A stretch of 64,000 bases of DNA from Palsa-147 sp963771905 (GTDB lineage Bacteria > Acidobacteriota > Terriglobia > Acidiferrales > UBA7541): positions 124,001-188,000 of the forward strand of contig CAVYVI010000007.1 of the NCBI GenBank assembly GCA_963771905.1, given 5' to 3'. Of this stretch, positions 34,153-43,014 are shown one piece after another. Below the pieces are notes generated by a model, which made no database searches, was not told where the DNA came from, and worked only from the letters and a program-made list of their open reading frames with translations. Each line of letters begins with the position of its first letter. Positions within the stretch are counted from its first letter, which is position 1. The position numbers and the translations under genes were made by a program.

Positions 34153-36456
34153 ATGGCCGGAACAGACGCTAAGTCTCTCACGCGCATCAGCTTGAGATTG
34201 GTCGCTCCGCTGGTAGCGAGCGTCGCGATTGTGTCTCTACTGTTCGCGGCCTATCAGGTACGCACAGAAAACCGCTCCCTGCACCGCGATCTCGAGCGCA
34301 GATCCGAAGTACTCGCCGAGAGCATGCGAGATACAGTCGAGACGGATCTCACAAAGCGTTCCGATGCAGCCTTGCGGCGAACGCTGGACCGCCTGGGCCA
34401 TCGCGATAACATCGCCGGAATCGCCGTTTTTAATCCGCAAGGGGACGCGCTGGCGGTGAGCGCGGGGCTTGAGCCGGCCTTGCGCGACCGGATGAATCAG
34501 GCCGCGGCCCTGTGCAACCAGGAATCGGGTTGTCAGGAATACTTCAGTTCGAGCGGTGCCGGCAATTCAGGCGCGTCGCTTTTCTACATCTACACGCTGC
34601 CGTTGCATGTGAACGGGGACGCCGGCGGCGCGCTGGTGTTCCTGAACGATGCGAGCTACATCCAGACCACGACGCGGCTGCTGTGGCGCGATTCGTTGCT
34701 CCATGCGGCCTTGCAAACGCTGCTGATAGCTCTTCTTGCGCTGCTGCTCATCCGTTGGGTGTTCAAGGATTCGATTACCCGAATCGCGAATTGGATGAGA
34801 TCGCTGCGTATGGGTACGGCACCGGCGTTGCCGCCACCTTCCGGGTCGGCGATTCTCGCGCCTCTGACGCACGAGGCCGCGCAGATGGCCGAGAGTCTCG
34901 GCGCAGCGCGCGCGGCCGCCGATGAAGAAGCGCGATTGCGCCAGGCCGGTGAATCGACGTGGACGGCGGAGCGCCTGCGCGTGAGCGTCAGTAACAAGCT
35001 GCAAGGCGCGCCGGTGTTTGTGGTTTCGAATCGCGAGCCGTACATGCACGTGCAGAGTCAGAACGGAATCCAGGTGATCGTGCCGGCGAGCGGCGTTGTC
35101 ACGGCGCTCGAGCCGGTCGTTCTGGCCTGCGATGGGACATGGATCGCCAATGGCTCGGGGAATGCCGATCGTGACGTCGTGGACGAACACGATCGGATTC
35201 GGGTTCCGCCGGATAATCCGCGGTATACGTTACGGCGCGTATGGCTGACCAAGGAAGAGGACGAGGGATACTACCTGGGATTTTCCAACGAAGGTCTCTG
35301 GCCTCTCTGCCATATCGCGCACACGCGCCCGCTCTTTCGTCCCAGCGACTGGGAGCAGTATCAGCGCGTCAACGAAAAATTTGCCAAGGTCGTGCTCGAA
35401 GAGATTGCAGGCACGGAATCACCGACGGTGCTCGTGCAGGACTATCATTTCGCGTTGCTGCCGCGTCTGATCAAAGAGCAGCGCCCCGACGCGCGCGTGG
35501 CGATCTTCTGGCACATTCCCTGGCCGAACCCCGAAGCATTTCGAATTTGTCCGTGGCAGAAGGAATTGCTGCAAGGGCTGCTCGGCGCGGACCTGATCGG
35601 CTTTCACATTCAGTCGCACTGCACAAATTTTCTGGGAACGGTGGACCGCGCCCTGGAGTCTTTGACGGATTGGGAACGCTTCGCGGTGAACCGGCAGGGA
35701 CATATCACCTACGTGCGGCCATTTCCGATCAGCGTCGCATACACAGAACCGAAGCCCGAAGCAGGGATGCGCAGCGCGCGCGCGGCCGGCCGTCAAGAGG
35801 TGCTCAAAGAACTGGGCCTGGATGTGCGGTTCCTCGGAATCGGCGTCGACCGCGTGGACTATACGAAGGGAATTGTGGAGCGGTTCCGGGCGATCGAGCG
35901 GTTTCTCGACGAGAATCAGAAGTATCACGGCGAGTTCAGCTTCATTGAAGCTGGCGCGCCGAGCCGGACGAACATCAAGAGGTACAGCGATTTTCTGAAG
36001 GAAGTGCGCGAGGAAGCCGGGCGCATCAATGAGAAATTCCGGTCGGCCAAAGCACCTCCCATCGTTCTGCTGGAGCGGCATCACGACCACAACGAAATCG
36101 AGCGATTCTATCGCGCCGCGGACGTATGTCTGGTGACATCGCTGCACGATGGAATGAACCTCGTTGCGAAAGAGTTTGTCGCCTCGCGCGATGATGAGCG
36201 TGGCGTCCTGATTCTCAGCGCGTTTACAGGGGCGGCGCGCGAATTGACCGATGCGCTGATCGTGAACCCGTATGATGTCGAGCAGGTGGCGAACGCGATT
36301 CACACTGCCCTGGAGATGACTCCCCAGGATCAAGAGGCCCGCATGGCGCACATGCGGAAAATCGTCCGCGAGCACAATGTGTATCGGTGGGCCGGAAATC
36401 TGATGTCCGCACTGGCGGACATTCGTATCGAGAAACCGGAGCACGTGGACGCATGA
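34153..36456 (+). CDS. otsA: Trehalose-6-phosphate synthase fused to a membrane sensor-like N-terminus
   Basis: A 767-residue protein. Residues about 285-767 are a complete GT20 synthase that makes trehalose 6-phosphate from a sugar nucleotide and glucose 6-phosphate. They show VFVVSNREPY, FWHIPWPNPE, the GVDRVDYTKGI motif with Arg and Lys contacting the donor phosphate, and LHDGMNLVAKEFVA. Before it lie a membrane helix (about 13-35), a predicted periplasmic domain (about 36-178, with a Cys pair at 121 and 127), a second helix (183-204) and a HAMP-like linker. This sensor layout is that of chemoreceptors and kinases, not of ordinary OtsA of about 470 residues. It overlaps otsB by ATGA. Confidence 0.9.
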   Translation: MAGTDAKSLTRISLRLVAPLVASVAIVSLLFAAYQVRTENRSLHRDLERRSEVLAESMRDTVETDLTKRSDAALRRTLDRLGHRDNIAGIAVFNPQGDALAVSAGLEPALRDRMNQAAALCNQESGCQEYFSSSGAGNSGASLFYIYTLPLHVNGDAGGALVFLNDASYIQTTTRLLWRDSLLHAALQTLLIALLALLLIRWVFKDSITRIANWMRSLRMGTAPALPPPSGSAILAPLTHEAAQMAESLGAARAAADEEARLRQAGESTWTAERLRVSVSNKLQGAPVFVVSNREPYMHVQSQNGIQVIVPASGVVTALEPVVLACDGTWIANGSGNADRDVVDEHDRIRVPPDNPRYTLRRVWLTKEEDEGYYLGFSNEGLWPLCHIAHTRPLFRPSDWEQYQRVNEKFAKVVLEEIAGTESPTVLVQDYHFALLPRLIKEQRPDARVAIFWHIPWPNPEAFRICPWQKELLQGLLGADLIGFHIQSHCTNFLGTVDRALESLTDWERFAVNRQGHITYVRPFPISVAYTEPKPEAGMRSARAAGRQEVLKELGLDVRFLGIGVDRVDYTKGIVERFRAIERFLDENQKYHGEFSFIEAGAPSRTNIKRYSDFLKEVREEAGRINEKFRSAKAPPIVLLERHHDHNEIERFYRAADVCLVTSLHDGMNLVAKEFVASRDDERGVLILSAFTGAARELTDALIVNPYDVEQVANAIHTALEMTPQDQEARMAHMRKIVREHNVYRWAGNLMSALADIRIEKPEHVDA

Positions 36457-37337
36457 GCGATTCGGATCCAAAGGAGGGCAAGCTCCTCGAATGGCCGGGG
36501 CCGCGCAGCTCGATACAAAATTTGCGCCGCAAGCTCGTGTCGATTGCGCGGGGACCGAGATTCGGGGTGCCTCGGCCGCTGTTCGCAGCATGGGAAGAAA
36601 TCGCGGCGGAGATAAAAATGGCCCGAAGCGTCGCGGTTCTGTCCGACTTCGACGGGACGCTTGCATCGATCCGCCGCCGGCCCGAGTCGGTGCAAATGAG
36701 CGAGCGGGTGCGCAAGGCGCTGGCGCTGCTGGCGAAGCGCGGAGCGCTCGTGGGAGTGGTCAGCGGGCGAAGTCTTGCCGACGTGCGCAGGCGCGTCGGA
36801 CTGAGCGGCATCTGCTACGTCGGCTGCCACGGGTATTTGATGGAGAGTTCGCGCGGGCATGTCGTAACGCTCGTCCATCGTGGCGAGAAAAAATTGCTGG
36901 CGCGGGTGCGGCGCGAACTCGGCGCGAAGCTCAAAGATCTGAGCGGCATCGAGCTTGAAATCAAGGAAGCCGGCATTGCGATTCACTATCGCGGCGCGAA
37001 CCGGCGGAACACCAGGGCGGCGCGTTCGGTGGTGAAGGAAATGGCCGCCAGGCATCGAAGGCTTCATCTGCTCGAGGGCAAAAAAGTGTGGGAGTTTGTG
37101 CCCGGTCCGGGCGTAGATAAATGGACCGCGGTCCGATTTCTTCTGGCACTCGAAGATCGAGCGGATCCTATCGTGATTTACATCGGCGACGACATGACCG
37201 ACGAACACGTATTTTCCCGTATGCGGGGCGTCTCAGTGGCTGTGGGGAAGCGAAGGCGCACGGCGGCAAAATTTTACGTGCAATCGCCGTCGGACGTGCG
37301 GCGATTCCTCGAAAAACTGTCAGAAGCGATTCGATGA
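36453..37337 (+). CDS. otsB: Trehalose-6-phosphate phosphatase
   Basis: A 294-residue HAD-superfamily phosphatase that releases trehalose from the OtsA product. Motif I is VLSDFDGTLASI (nucleophile D65), motif II is GVVSGRSLADV, and motif IV is YIGDDMTDEHVF. The N-terminal 55 residues are an extra extension. Translation is coupled with otsA by the ATGA overlap, so both steps of trehalose synthesis are made together. Confidence 0.93.
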   Translation: MSDSDPKEGKLLEWPGPRSSIQNLRRKLVSIARGPRFGVPRPLFAAWEEIAAEIKMARSVAVLSDFDGTLASIRRRPESVQMSERVRKALALLAKRGALVGVVSGRSLADVRRRVGLSGICYVGCHGYLMESSRGHVVTLVHRGEKKLLARVRRELGAKLKDLSGIELEIKEAGIAIHYRGANRRNTRAARSVVKEMAARHRRLHLLEGKKVWEFVPGPGVDKWTAVRFLLALEDRADPIVIYIGDDMTDEHVFSRMRGVSVAVGKRRRTAAKFYVQSPSDVRRFLEKLSEAIR

Positions 37338-37488
37338 GACGCACGAAGCCGCCGGAACGAAGAAATACCCGAGACAATTCCGTCTGATCCGAGGCGAACG
37401 CAGGCGAAACTGGGCGGGTTCCCACGCGTTTTCGGCATGGGAGTCGCCGGCCTCGGGACTCGCTTCGATTGTTTTTTTCGGATGGAGG

Positions 37489-37758
37489 CTAGTCGAGCTT
37501 GGATGCGAGCGAGTCGAGCACGTCCTTGCCGGTGCGCATCGCGCGGGTCAATTTCTCTTCACCCTGCTCGACCATGTCCTGGAAATGATCGAGGGAGCGC
37601 CGGCCTTTGCGGCGCAATCCTTTCAGCTCATCTTCACTCCGCTCGGCGATCCACTCGCGGGTCTCGCGGCCGGATTGCGGGGCGAAAAGAAGCGCGATTC
37701 CGGCGCCAATTGCGACGCCCGCCAAAAGTGCGGTAATCATTCGTCCGTTGTTGTCCAC
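37489..37758 (-). CDS. YtxH-like small membrane protein
   Basis: An 89-residue protein with one N-terminal membrane helix (MITALLAGVAIGAGIALLF), the typical APQSGRETREWI motif after it, and a charged coiled-coil tail. This is the pattern of YtxH/gas-vesicle-like stress proteins. GTG 37758 is chosen as start because GGAG sits 5 bp before it; the open frame extends to 37803. The 37338-37488 gap after otsB shows nothing. Confidence 0.72.
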   Translation of the reverse strand: MDNNGRMITALLAGVAIGAGIALLFAPQSGRETREWIAERSEDELKGLRRKGRRSLDHFQDMVEQGEEKLTRAMRTGKDVLDSLASKLD

Positions 37759-37917
37759 AGGAAGCTCCTTGGCAAACATTCCTCGATAGGCTGTCACGGA
37801 CATTATATAGGCACGGGGAGGTGCGCGGCCATCGGGGAATTGCTGTACGCGCGCGTGGCAGTGTGCGCCTCGCGGCGCCCGAAGCTTCGGGCGAACGACG
37901 TGGACGGCGCGCGACGG

Positions 37918-38556
37918 CTACGGCGTCAATCTATTTGTGGTGAGGTAATCCTGCGACGGGACGCCGAAGGCATCGGCCACGCGATTGAAGAATGCAAACA
38001 TCGCGATGACGTAGACAGCCTCGGCGATCTGGTCTTCTTTCCATCCCACGCGGCGAAGTTTCTGCACGTCGGCAGCGGTCGATCGCGGGGCGGCTTCAGT
38101 GATCAGGCGGACGTAGTCCATTAGAGCGCGCTCCGCCGGCGTGAGGCCTGCTTCGTCGAGCTTGCCTTCGAGAATTGCCGCAACGCATTGATCGGAAGCT
38201 CCCTGAACACGCAGGAAGTAGGCGTGGCTGTCCAGTCAATATGGGCAGCGATTGAGAAAGGAAACGTAGCTCGCGATCATCTCCTTGTGGCGGCGGGAGA
38301 GATGGCCTTCGGAGAAATGAACCTTGTTGGAGAATTCGACGACCTGGCGCAGAAAGTCCGGCCGCGCGCCGAAGCATTTGATGATGCCGGGAACTTTTTG
38401 GCGGCCCGAACTGGCGCGCCAAAAATCATATGCTGCCGCGGTGTCGCCGGTCGCTTCGTGATCCTCGGTGATTTTGATCTTTGTCGGCGGATTTGCCGGC
38501 GGGGATGCAAACTTTTTTGGCGGCTTGCGGAATTTCGGTCGTCGCGTGCGGACCAT
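37918..38556 (-). CDS. AhpD-like peroxidase with in-frame TGA at the redox Cys (candidate selenoprotein)
   Basis: Two open segments (38556-38239 and 38235-37918) lie in one frame and are separated only by TGA at 38238-38236. Together they give 212 residues of the AhpD/carboxymuconolactone decarboxylase family, peroxidase-related branch. The codon falls in NRCPY-TGA-LDSH. AhpD has Glu118, Cys130, Cys133 and His137; here Glu, Cys, TGA and His have exactly the same spacing (12, 3 and 4). TGA therefore replaces the second, peroxidatic Cys and could be read as selenocysteine. Directly downstream, CUGGACA pairs with UGUUCAG (7 bp), with an inner CGC/GCG, like a bacterial SECIS. The apical loop lacks the usual G. 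A nonsense mutation or error (TGC to TGA) is the alternative. Confidence 0.75.
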
Positions 38557-38659
38557 CGGATCCTCCGTCTGCAGCGCCTAGAAGGCATAGCGTAGCGCGA
38601 ATAGGAACGCACGGGGCTGTTCGAACTTTGGAAATCGCCCGCCGCGCATTCCGCTGTTG

Positions 38660-39043
38660 TCACTTGTGGGCGGCCTGCTCCTCGATGTGGGAGATGACGA
38701 TCGCGCGAGAGCCGCCGCGCTCGAAGACATCGCCGCTGATCGTAACTTTCCGCCCGGCGTAAGCGAGGAGCTTCGAATTCTGGCCCGAAGCTGGGGTCGT
38801 GCCGGCGATCGGCCAGTAGATCGTGCCGTCATCGGCGAGGATCACGAGGGGCGAGCCGGCATTCGCGCAGCTTAGCGCGCATTTCCTGCTGATCGGCTTG
38901 GCAAGATCTTTCGTAAAGGCGCAGGCCGAATCGAGGACGTAGCCATTGACGGTGACCGATGCTGATTTTGCGGCGACGTTGACGGCAACAATGGAGAAAG
39001 CGAGTGCGAGGGACGCGGCGGGCAGAGTAATTTTGAGACGCAT
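38660..39043 (-). CDS. Small exported protein of unknown function
   Basis: A 127-residue protein with signal peptide (MRLKITLPAASLALAFSIVA, cut near NVAA). The mature part has conserved-looking Cys: DSACAF, then RKCALSCANAGSPL. A beta-rich end (LVILADDGTIYWPI, GRKVTISGDVFERGG) follows. Three Cys in a short exported protein suggest metal or disulfide binding. The ATG follows GGGAGAA. I do not recognise a named family. Confidence 0.7.
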   Translation of the reverse strand: MRLKITLPAASLALAFSIVAVNVAAKSASVTVNGYVLDSACAFTKDLAKPISRKCALSCANAGSPLVILADDGTIYWPIAGTTPASGQNSKLLAYAGRKVTISGDVFERGGSRAIVISHIEEQAAHK

Positions 39044-39127
39044 GAATGAAATTCTCCCTTCACATTAAATCGAGTTCTGAATTGGCCGGGATGTCGAGTC
39101 CGGACAGCAGGCCCACGCGACGCAGAG

Positions 39128-39158
39128 CTTTCCCGGCAAGATGAGCTTGCCGGGAAAG
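39128..39158. repeat. 13-bp perfect inverted repeat
   Basis: CTTTCCCGGCAAG (39128-39140) and CTTGCCGGGAAAG (39146-39158), loop ATGAG, between two minus-strand genes. No T tract follows on either strand. It could still end the transcript from the CRTAC1 gene at 39259-40959. Confidence 0.5.
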
Positions 39159-39258
39159 GTCTGACGCCATCGTTTCGAACGCTTTTAATAGGGTCAGCAA
39201 ATTGGCGTGACTGTAAGGGTGAACGAAGCCCGGCGCAATACTCGGAAAATACTATGGG

Positions 39259-40959
39259 CTACCGGGGCGTGATCCCTTTGCCCTCGACGCACTGATAAGA
39301 ATGGCCGGCGGCGAGATTTTTATATTCTTCGGTGCGTCCGCTCGGCCACTGCACGACGGCGCGATCGACCGTGTCATGTTTGGCGAGGCCGAAGCTGACG
39401 GGAAGTTCGGACTGCGAGAGATAGCTCGAGCCGCCTTTGACCATGCGCGATTGGCTTGCGCCGGCACATTCAATGCGCACGGTCGAGCCGATCGCGTCGC
39501 GATTTGATTTCGTGCCGGCGAGGTGAAAGCGAATGCTGCGATTGCCGGCGGTCTGATCGTTGCGCCAAAGATAGGCGGGCCCGTTATTCGTGGTCATTAG
39601 AATGTCGAGATCGCCGTCGCGATCGAAGTCGCCGTAGGCGAGACCTCGGCCAACTTTGGGTTGGCTGAAGCCGCCGCCGGCTTGCTCGGCAACGTCGTGG
39701 AAGGCTCCCTTGCCGTCATTCAGGAAGAGTTGCGGCGGCTGAGCGTAGCCAACGTTGCCACGAATGTTGCGGACGGTTTCGTCGATGTGGCCATTGGCCA
39801 CAATGAGATCGAGGAAGCCATCGAGATCGACGTCGGCAAAAACGCAGCCGAAGCCGAGAGTGTTCTTGGACGGCAAGCCAACGCCTGCGCGCGTGGCGAT
39901 GTCGTCGTATGCACCTTTTCCGGCGGCGCGATAGAGGCCCATCATTTCATTGTCGAAATTGGTGATGGCGATGCCTGGGGTGCCGGAATTGTCGAAATCG
40001 GCGATATCGACGCCCATTCCGGCGCGCGCTTTTCCTTCGGTGCTGAAGGCGATGCCGGCTTCGACGGCGACTTCTTTGAACGTGCCGTCGTGCCGGTTGC
40101 GATAGAGCTTATTCGGCTGGGTGTCGTTCGCGACGACGAGATCGGGCCAGCCGTCCTGATCGTAGTCGAACATGGCCACGCCGAGGGATTTCGAGCTGCT
40201 GTCGAAGATTCCGCTGGTGGCCGTGACGTCTTCGAAGGTCCCGTCACCGCGATTGTGAAAGAGCCAGCACGTTTCGCCGCGATACGCTTCAGGAGTGCAA
40301 TAGGATTTGTGAACGCCGTCAAGGCTGCAGAAAACATCGTGCTCGGCGGACCATTTGACGTAGTTGCAGACGAACAGATCGAGAAAGCCGTCGCGATCGT
40401 AATCGAACCAGAGTGCCGATGTGCTGAATCCTTCTCGGGCAGCCAGACCGCTCGCGTGCGTTACGTCTGTAAATCTGCCCCGGCCGGCATTCTTGAAAAG
40501 ATGATTTTGGCCGACGCAGGTGACGAATATATCGGCGAGGCCATCGTTATTGTAATCGCCGACGGCGACGCCGAGGCCGTACATCTCGACATCGAGGCCG
40601 GCGGCGTGCGTTAAATCGGTGAAAGTGCCGTTGCGATCGTTGCGATAGAGCTTCAGCGTGGTGCGCTCGCGTTTGTGGCCGGTCCAATCCATCCCGTTGA
40701 TGAGGAGGATGTCCTGCCAGCCGTCGGCGTCGTAATCGAGAAAGGCGCAGCCGGAGCCCATCGTTTCGGGAAGCATTTTGCCGCCATACGCGCCGCTATT
40801 GTGATGGAACTGAATCCCTGCGGACGCGGTGACATCGGTCAGGCGAAACGAAAGATCCGCCGCGGGCGATGCGAAGGCGAGCCGCGGGTTCAGCAGATGA
40901 AGCGCGGAGAGAGAAGCGAGGCCGGCGCCGAAATTCTGGAGCAGCTGGCGCCGGTTCAC
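39259..40959 (-). CDS. CRTAC1 / ASPIC-UnbV repeat protein, exported (copy 1)
   Basis: A 566-residue protein with a twin-arginine-like signal (VNRRQLLQNFGAGLASLSAL). Many FG-GAP/VCBS-type repeats follow, each with a calcium-loop signature such as DYDADGWQDI, DYNNDGLADI, DYDRDGFLDL and DFDRDGDLDI. The C-terminal ASPIC/UnbV domain is GGSSYLSQSELPVSFGLA with VVQWPSGRTEEY. Such proteins form beta-propellers and are often secreted; the role is unknown. GTG 40959 overlaps the stop of the response-regulator gene (GTGA), so the three genes here form one operon. The frame stays open upstream, but that part is the regulator gene in another frame. Confidence 0.88.
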   Translation of the reverse strand: MNRRQLLQNFGAGLASLSALHLLNPRLAFASPAADLSFRLTDVTASAGIQFHHNSGAYGGKMLPETMGSGCAFLDYDADGWQDILLINGMDWTGHKRERTTLKLYRNDRNGTFTDLTHAAGLDVEMYGLGVAVGDYNNDGLADIFVTCVGQNHLFKNAGRGRFTDVTHASGLAAREGFSTSALWFDYDRDGFLDLFVCNYVKWSAEHDVFCSLDGVHKSYCTPEAYRGETCWLFHNRGDGTFEDVTATSGIFDSSSKSLGVAMFDYDQDGWPDLVVANDTQPNKLYRNRHDGTFKEVAVEAGIAFSTEGKARAGMGVDIADFDNSGTPGIAITNFDNEMMGLYRAAGKGAYDDIATRAGVGLPSKNTLGFGCVFADVDLDGFLDLIVANGHIDETVRNIRGNVGYAQPPQLFLNDGKGAFHDVAEQAGGGFSQPKVGRGLAYGDFDRDGDLDILMTTNNGPAYLWRNDQTAGNRSIRFHLAGTKSNRDAIGSTVRIECAGASQSRMVKGGSSYLSQSELPVSFGLAKHDTVDRAVVQWPSGRTEEYKNLAAGHSYQCVEGKGITPR

Positions 40960-41585
40960 GGAACGCTCACAAGGCCGTGGCGGATGGCGTAAACGACCAA
41001 CTCGGCCGTTTTGTGGATTCCCAGAGCATCCATGATGTTGGCGCGATGGACCGCGACGGTATTCGCGCTGAGACCGAGCTGGAGCGCGATGTCCTTGTTC
41101 GATTTTCCGGCGACGATCAGCTGAAGAACCTCGAGTTCGCGCTTGCTCAGGGCGCCGCCGCGTTCGCCCTTTAAATTTTTCGAGCGCGCCACTTCGGGCG
41201 TCAGCACGGTTTCGCCGGCCGCGACTTTGCGAATGGCCTGCGCAAGCTCGAGGTCGACGGCATTCTTCAGAACATAACCTTTGGCGCCGGCGGCCAGCGC
41301 TTGACGGACCAGGGTCTCTTCGGAATGCATGCTCAGCATGAGGATGGCAGTCTGCGGCCTGCCCTCGAGTATTTTCTTCGTGGCGACGAGGCCGTTGACC
41401 CCGGGCATCGCGCAATCCATAACGATTACTTGCGGTTGATGCTTCATCGCGAGCTGGAAGGCTTCCTCGCCGTCGCCTGCTTCGGCTACCACTTCGATAT
41501 CGTATTCGTCCTCGAGAATGCGGCGGAATCCGCGCCGCACGAGGCTGTGATCGTCCACGAGGAGGACTGTAATCTTCTTAGGCAT
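40956..41585 (-). CDS. NarL/FixJ-type response regulator
   Basis: A 209-residue regulator. The receiver domain has VLLVDDHSLVRRG, the phospho-acceptor D57 in VIVMDCAMPG, and Lys in GYVLKNA. The LuxR-type helix-turn-helix is KRELEVLQLIVAGKSNKDIA. ATG 41585 is chosen because MPKKITVLLVDD is a standard N-terminus; upstream residues are a translation of the kinase end. It overlaps the kinase gene by 8 bp and the CRTAC1 gene by 4 bp. Confidence 0.93.
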   Translation of the reverse strand: MPKKITVLLVDDHSLVRRGFRRILEDEYDIEVVAEAGDGEEAFQLAMKHQPQVIVMDCAMPGVNGLVATKKILEGRPQTAILMLSMHSEETLVRQALAAGAKGYVLKNAVDLELAQAIRKVAAGETVLTPEVARSKNLKGERGGALSKRELEVLQLIVAGKSNKDIALQLGLSANTVAVHRANIMDALGIHKTAELVVYAIRHGLVSVP

Positions 41586-42945
41586 GCGAGTCGGATCTCC
41601 CTTTCGGAACCGTGAGACGAACGAGCGTGCCGCCGGCCTGCGGTCTCCCGAATTCGATCCTGCCGCCAAGCAATTCGGCGCGCTCGCGCATCGCCACCAG
41701 ACCAATCCCGCGACTGCCGGCGTGCGGATCGAAGCCTTTGCCGTGATCCTCGACTTCGAGCTCGAGCGCTTCCGGGAGAAATCGCAGCCGCACCCAGGCT
41801 TCACGGGCGTCCGAATGGCGCGCGATATTGTTCAACGCTTCCTGCAAGATGCGGTAGAGATGAATCGAGCCGCCGTCGAGAGGAAAAGTTTCGCCGGACT
41901 TTGCATAGTGAATGGCGATACCCGTTTGTTTCTCCGCGGCGGCAAGATACCAGCTTACCGTGCTCTCGAGCCCCGCTTCTTCGAGCATCACGGGATGGAG
42001 AGCTTGCGAGAGCGTGCGGACTTTGTCCAGCGTGGATTGCGCGATTTCGGAAACTTCGCGCAATTCGGTGCGGAGCGGAGAATCCGGCGGCGCGTGCTTT
42101 TCTGCGCGGCCCAGCATCGCGCCAACGGCTGTCAAAATCTGGCCGAATTCGTCGTGCAGCTCTCGCGAAATGTGGCGCAGGGTCGATTCCTGGGTCGCGA
42201 TGAGTTTCTGGGCCAGCTCGCTGCGCTGCTCGGAAAGCGCGGCAAGCTGCGCGAAGAGGCGCCGATTCGATCGGATGAGATAGAGGCTGGTGAGGAGAAT
42301 CGCCGTGAGCGTCGCTGTCAGAAACAGGTACACCTGGCGCTGGACGCCATCGTAGATTGCCCCAACCTGTTGCGCCGCCTGTTCTTCGCTTTCGTTGTTT
42401 TCGACGAGCAGCCGGGCGACGGCGGTCGTCAACGCTCCCTGGCGGGCCTGAAGCGACAGGCGAATCTGCGCGCGAGCTTCGGCGGCCTTGCCGTCGCGCG
42501 CGAGTGCAAAGGTGCGGTCGACGGCGTCCCAGAATTGCTGAAGCGAGCTGCCGAGATAATGCCGCTGGTCGGAGGAGCGGGGAGCAACGGCGACCTGCTC
42601 CTCGACGCGAAACGCATCATCGAGGTCGGTGCGAATGCGCTGGAATTGCGCCTGCCACGCCGTGAGCGGGTAGCCCTCATCGTTGTCGAGCATGTCGCGC
42701 ATGCCGAGCGCGAGAGAATTAAGGTCATTCTGGATTCGCAGGAGCTGCAGCGAATCCTTGCGATTGCGATCGGCGATATTGTGCTGGAGTTCGCGCAGGC
42801 CGGATATCTGGCGCGTGATGTAAAGCGAATACGCGACAACGGCAACGAGCGTGATGATCAAGCCGAGGAAGAGGCCCGGAGTTGGAGTGCGTCCCGTCGC
42901 GCGCTGCACGCCCCGAGGATATACCGCAGGCCCGGCAATATCCAA
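41578..42945 (-). CDS. Membrane histidine kinase, NarX/DegS-like
   Basis: A 455-residue sensor kinase with two membrane helices (about 24-44 and 206-226) and a helical periplasmic domain between them. The HisKA_3 motif is RHISRELHDEFGQ, with the phosphorylated His near 264, and the HATPase has LQEALNNIARHS, DHGKGFD and RGIGLVAMRERAELLGG. It pairs with the regulator that follows. The start at 42945 is a TTG; later starts are possible. It is divergent from the heptaheme cytochrome gene, about 70 bp away. Confidence 0.9.
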   Translation of the reverse strand: MDIAGPAVYPRGVQRATGRTPTPGLFLGLIITLVAVVAYSLYITRQISGLRELQHNIADRNRKDSLQLLRIQNDLNSLALGMRDMLDNDEGYPLTAWQAQFQRIRTDLDDAFRVEEQVAVAPRSSDQRHYLGSSLQQFWDAVDRTFALARDGKAAEARAQIRLSLQARQGALTTAVARLLVENNESEEQAAQQVGAIYDGVQRQVYLFLTATLTAILLTSLYLIRSNRRLFAQLAALSEQRSELAQKLIATQESTLRHISRELHDEFGQILTAVGAMLGRAEKHAPPDSPLRTELREVSEIAQSTLDKVRTLSQALHPVMLEEAGLESTVSWYLAAAEKQTGIAIHYAKSGETFPLDGGSIHLYRILQEALNNIARHSDAREAWVRLRFLPEALELEVEDHGKGFDPHAGSRGIGLVAMRERAELLGGRIEFGRPQAGGTLVRLTVPKGRSDSHA

Positions 42946-43014
42946 CGTCGCGGCGAATTTCGACGAGCAATCGATGCGGCAGTCGGCCGTTCTGTTGCTA
43001 CAATCGTGCCGCGC

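Noticed and set aside
33903..34172. Open frame before otsA with repeated YGESR
   Set aside because: Arg-rich, overlaps the otsA start, and the repeats come from short direct repeats in DNA.
41584..43014. Upstream extension of the heptaheme cytochrome frame
   Set aside because: It is the antisense of the histidine kinase gene; the signal peptide begins at 43015.
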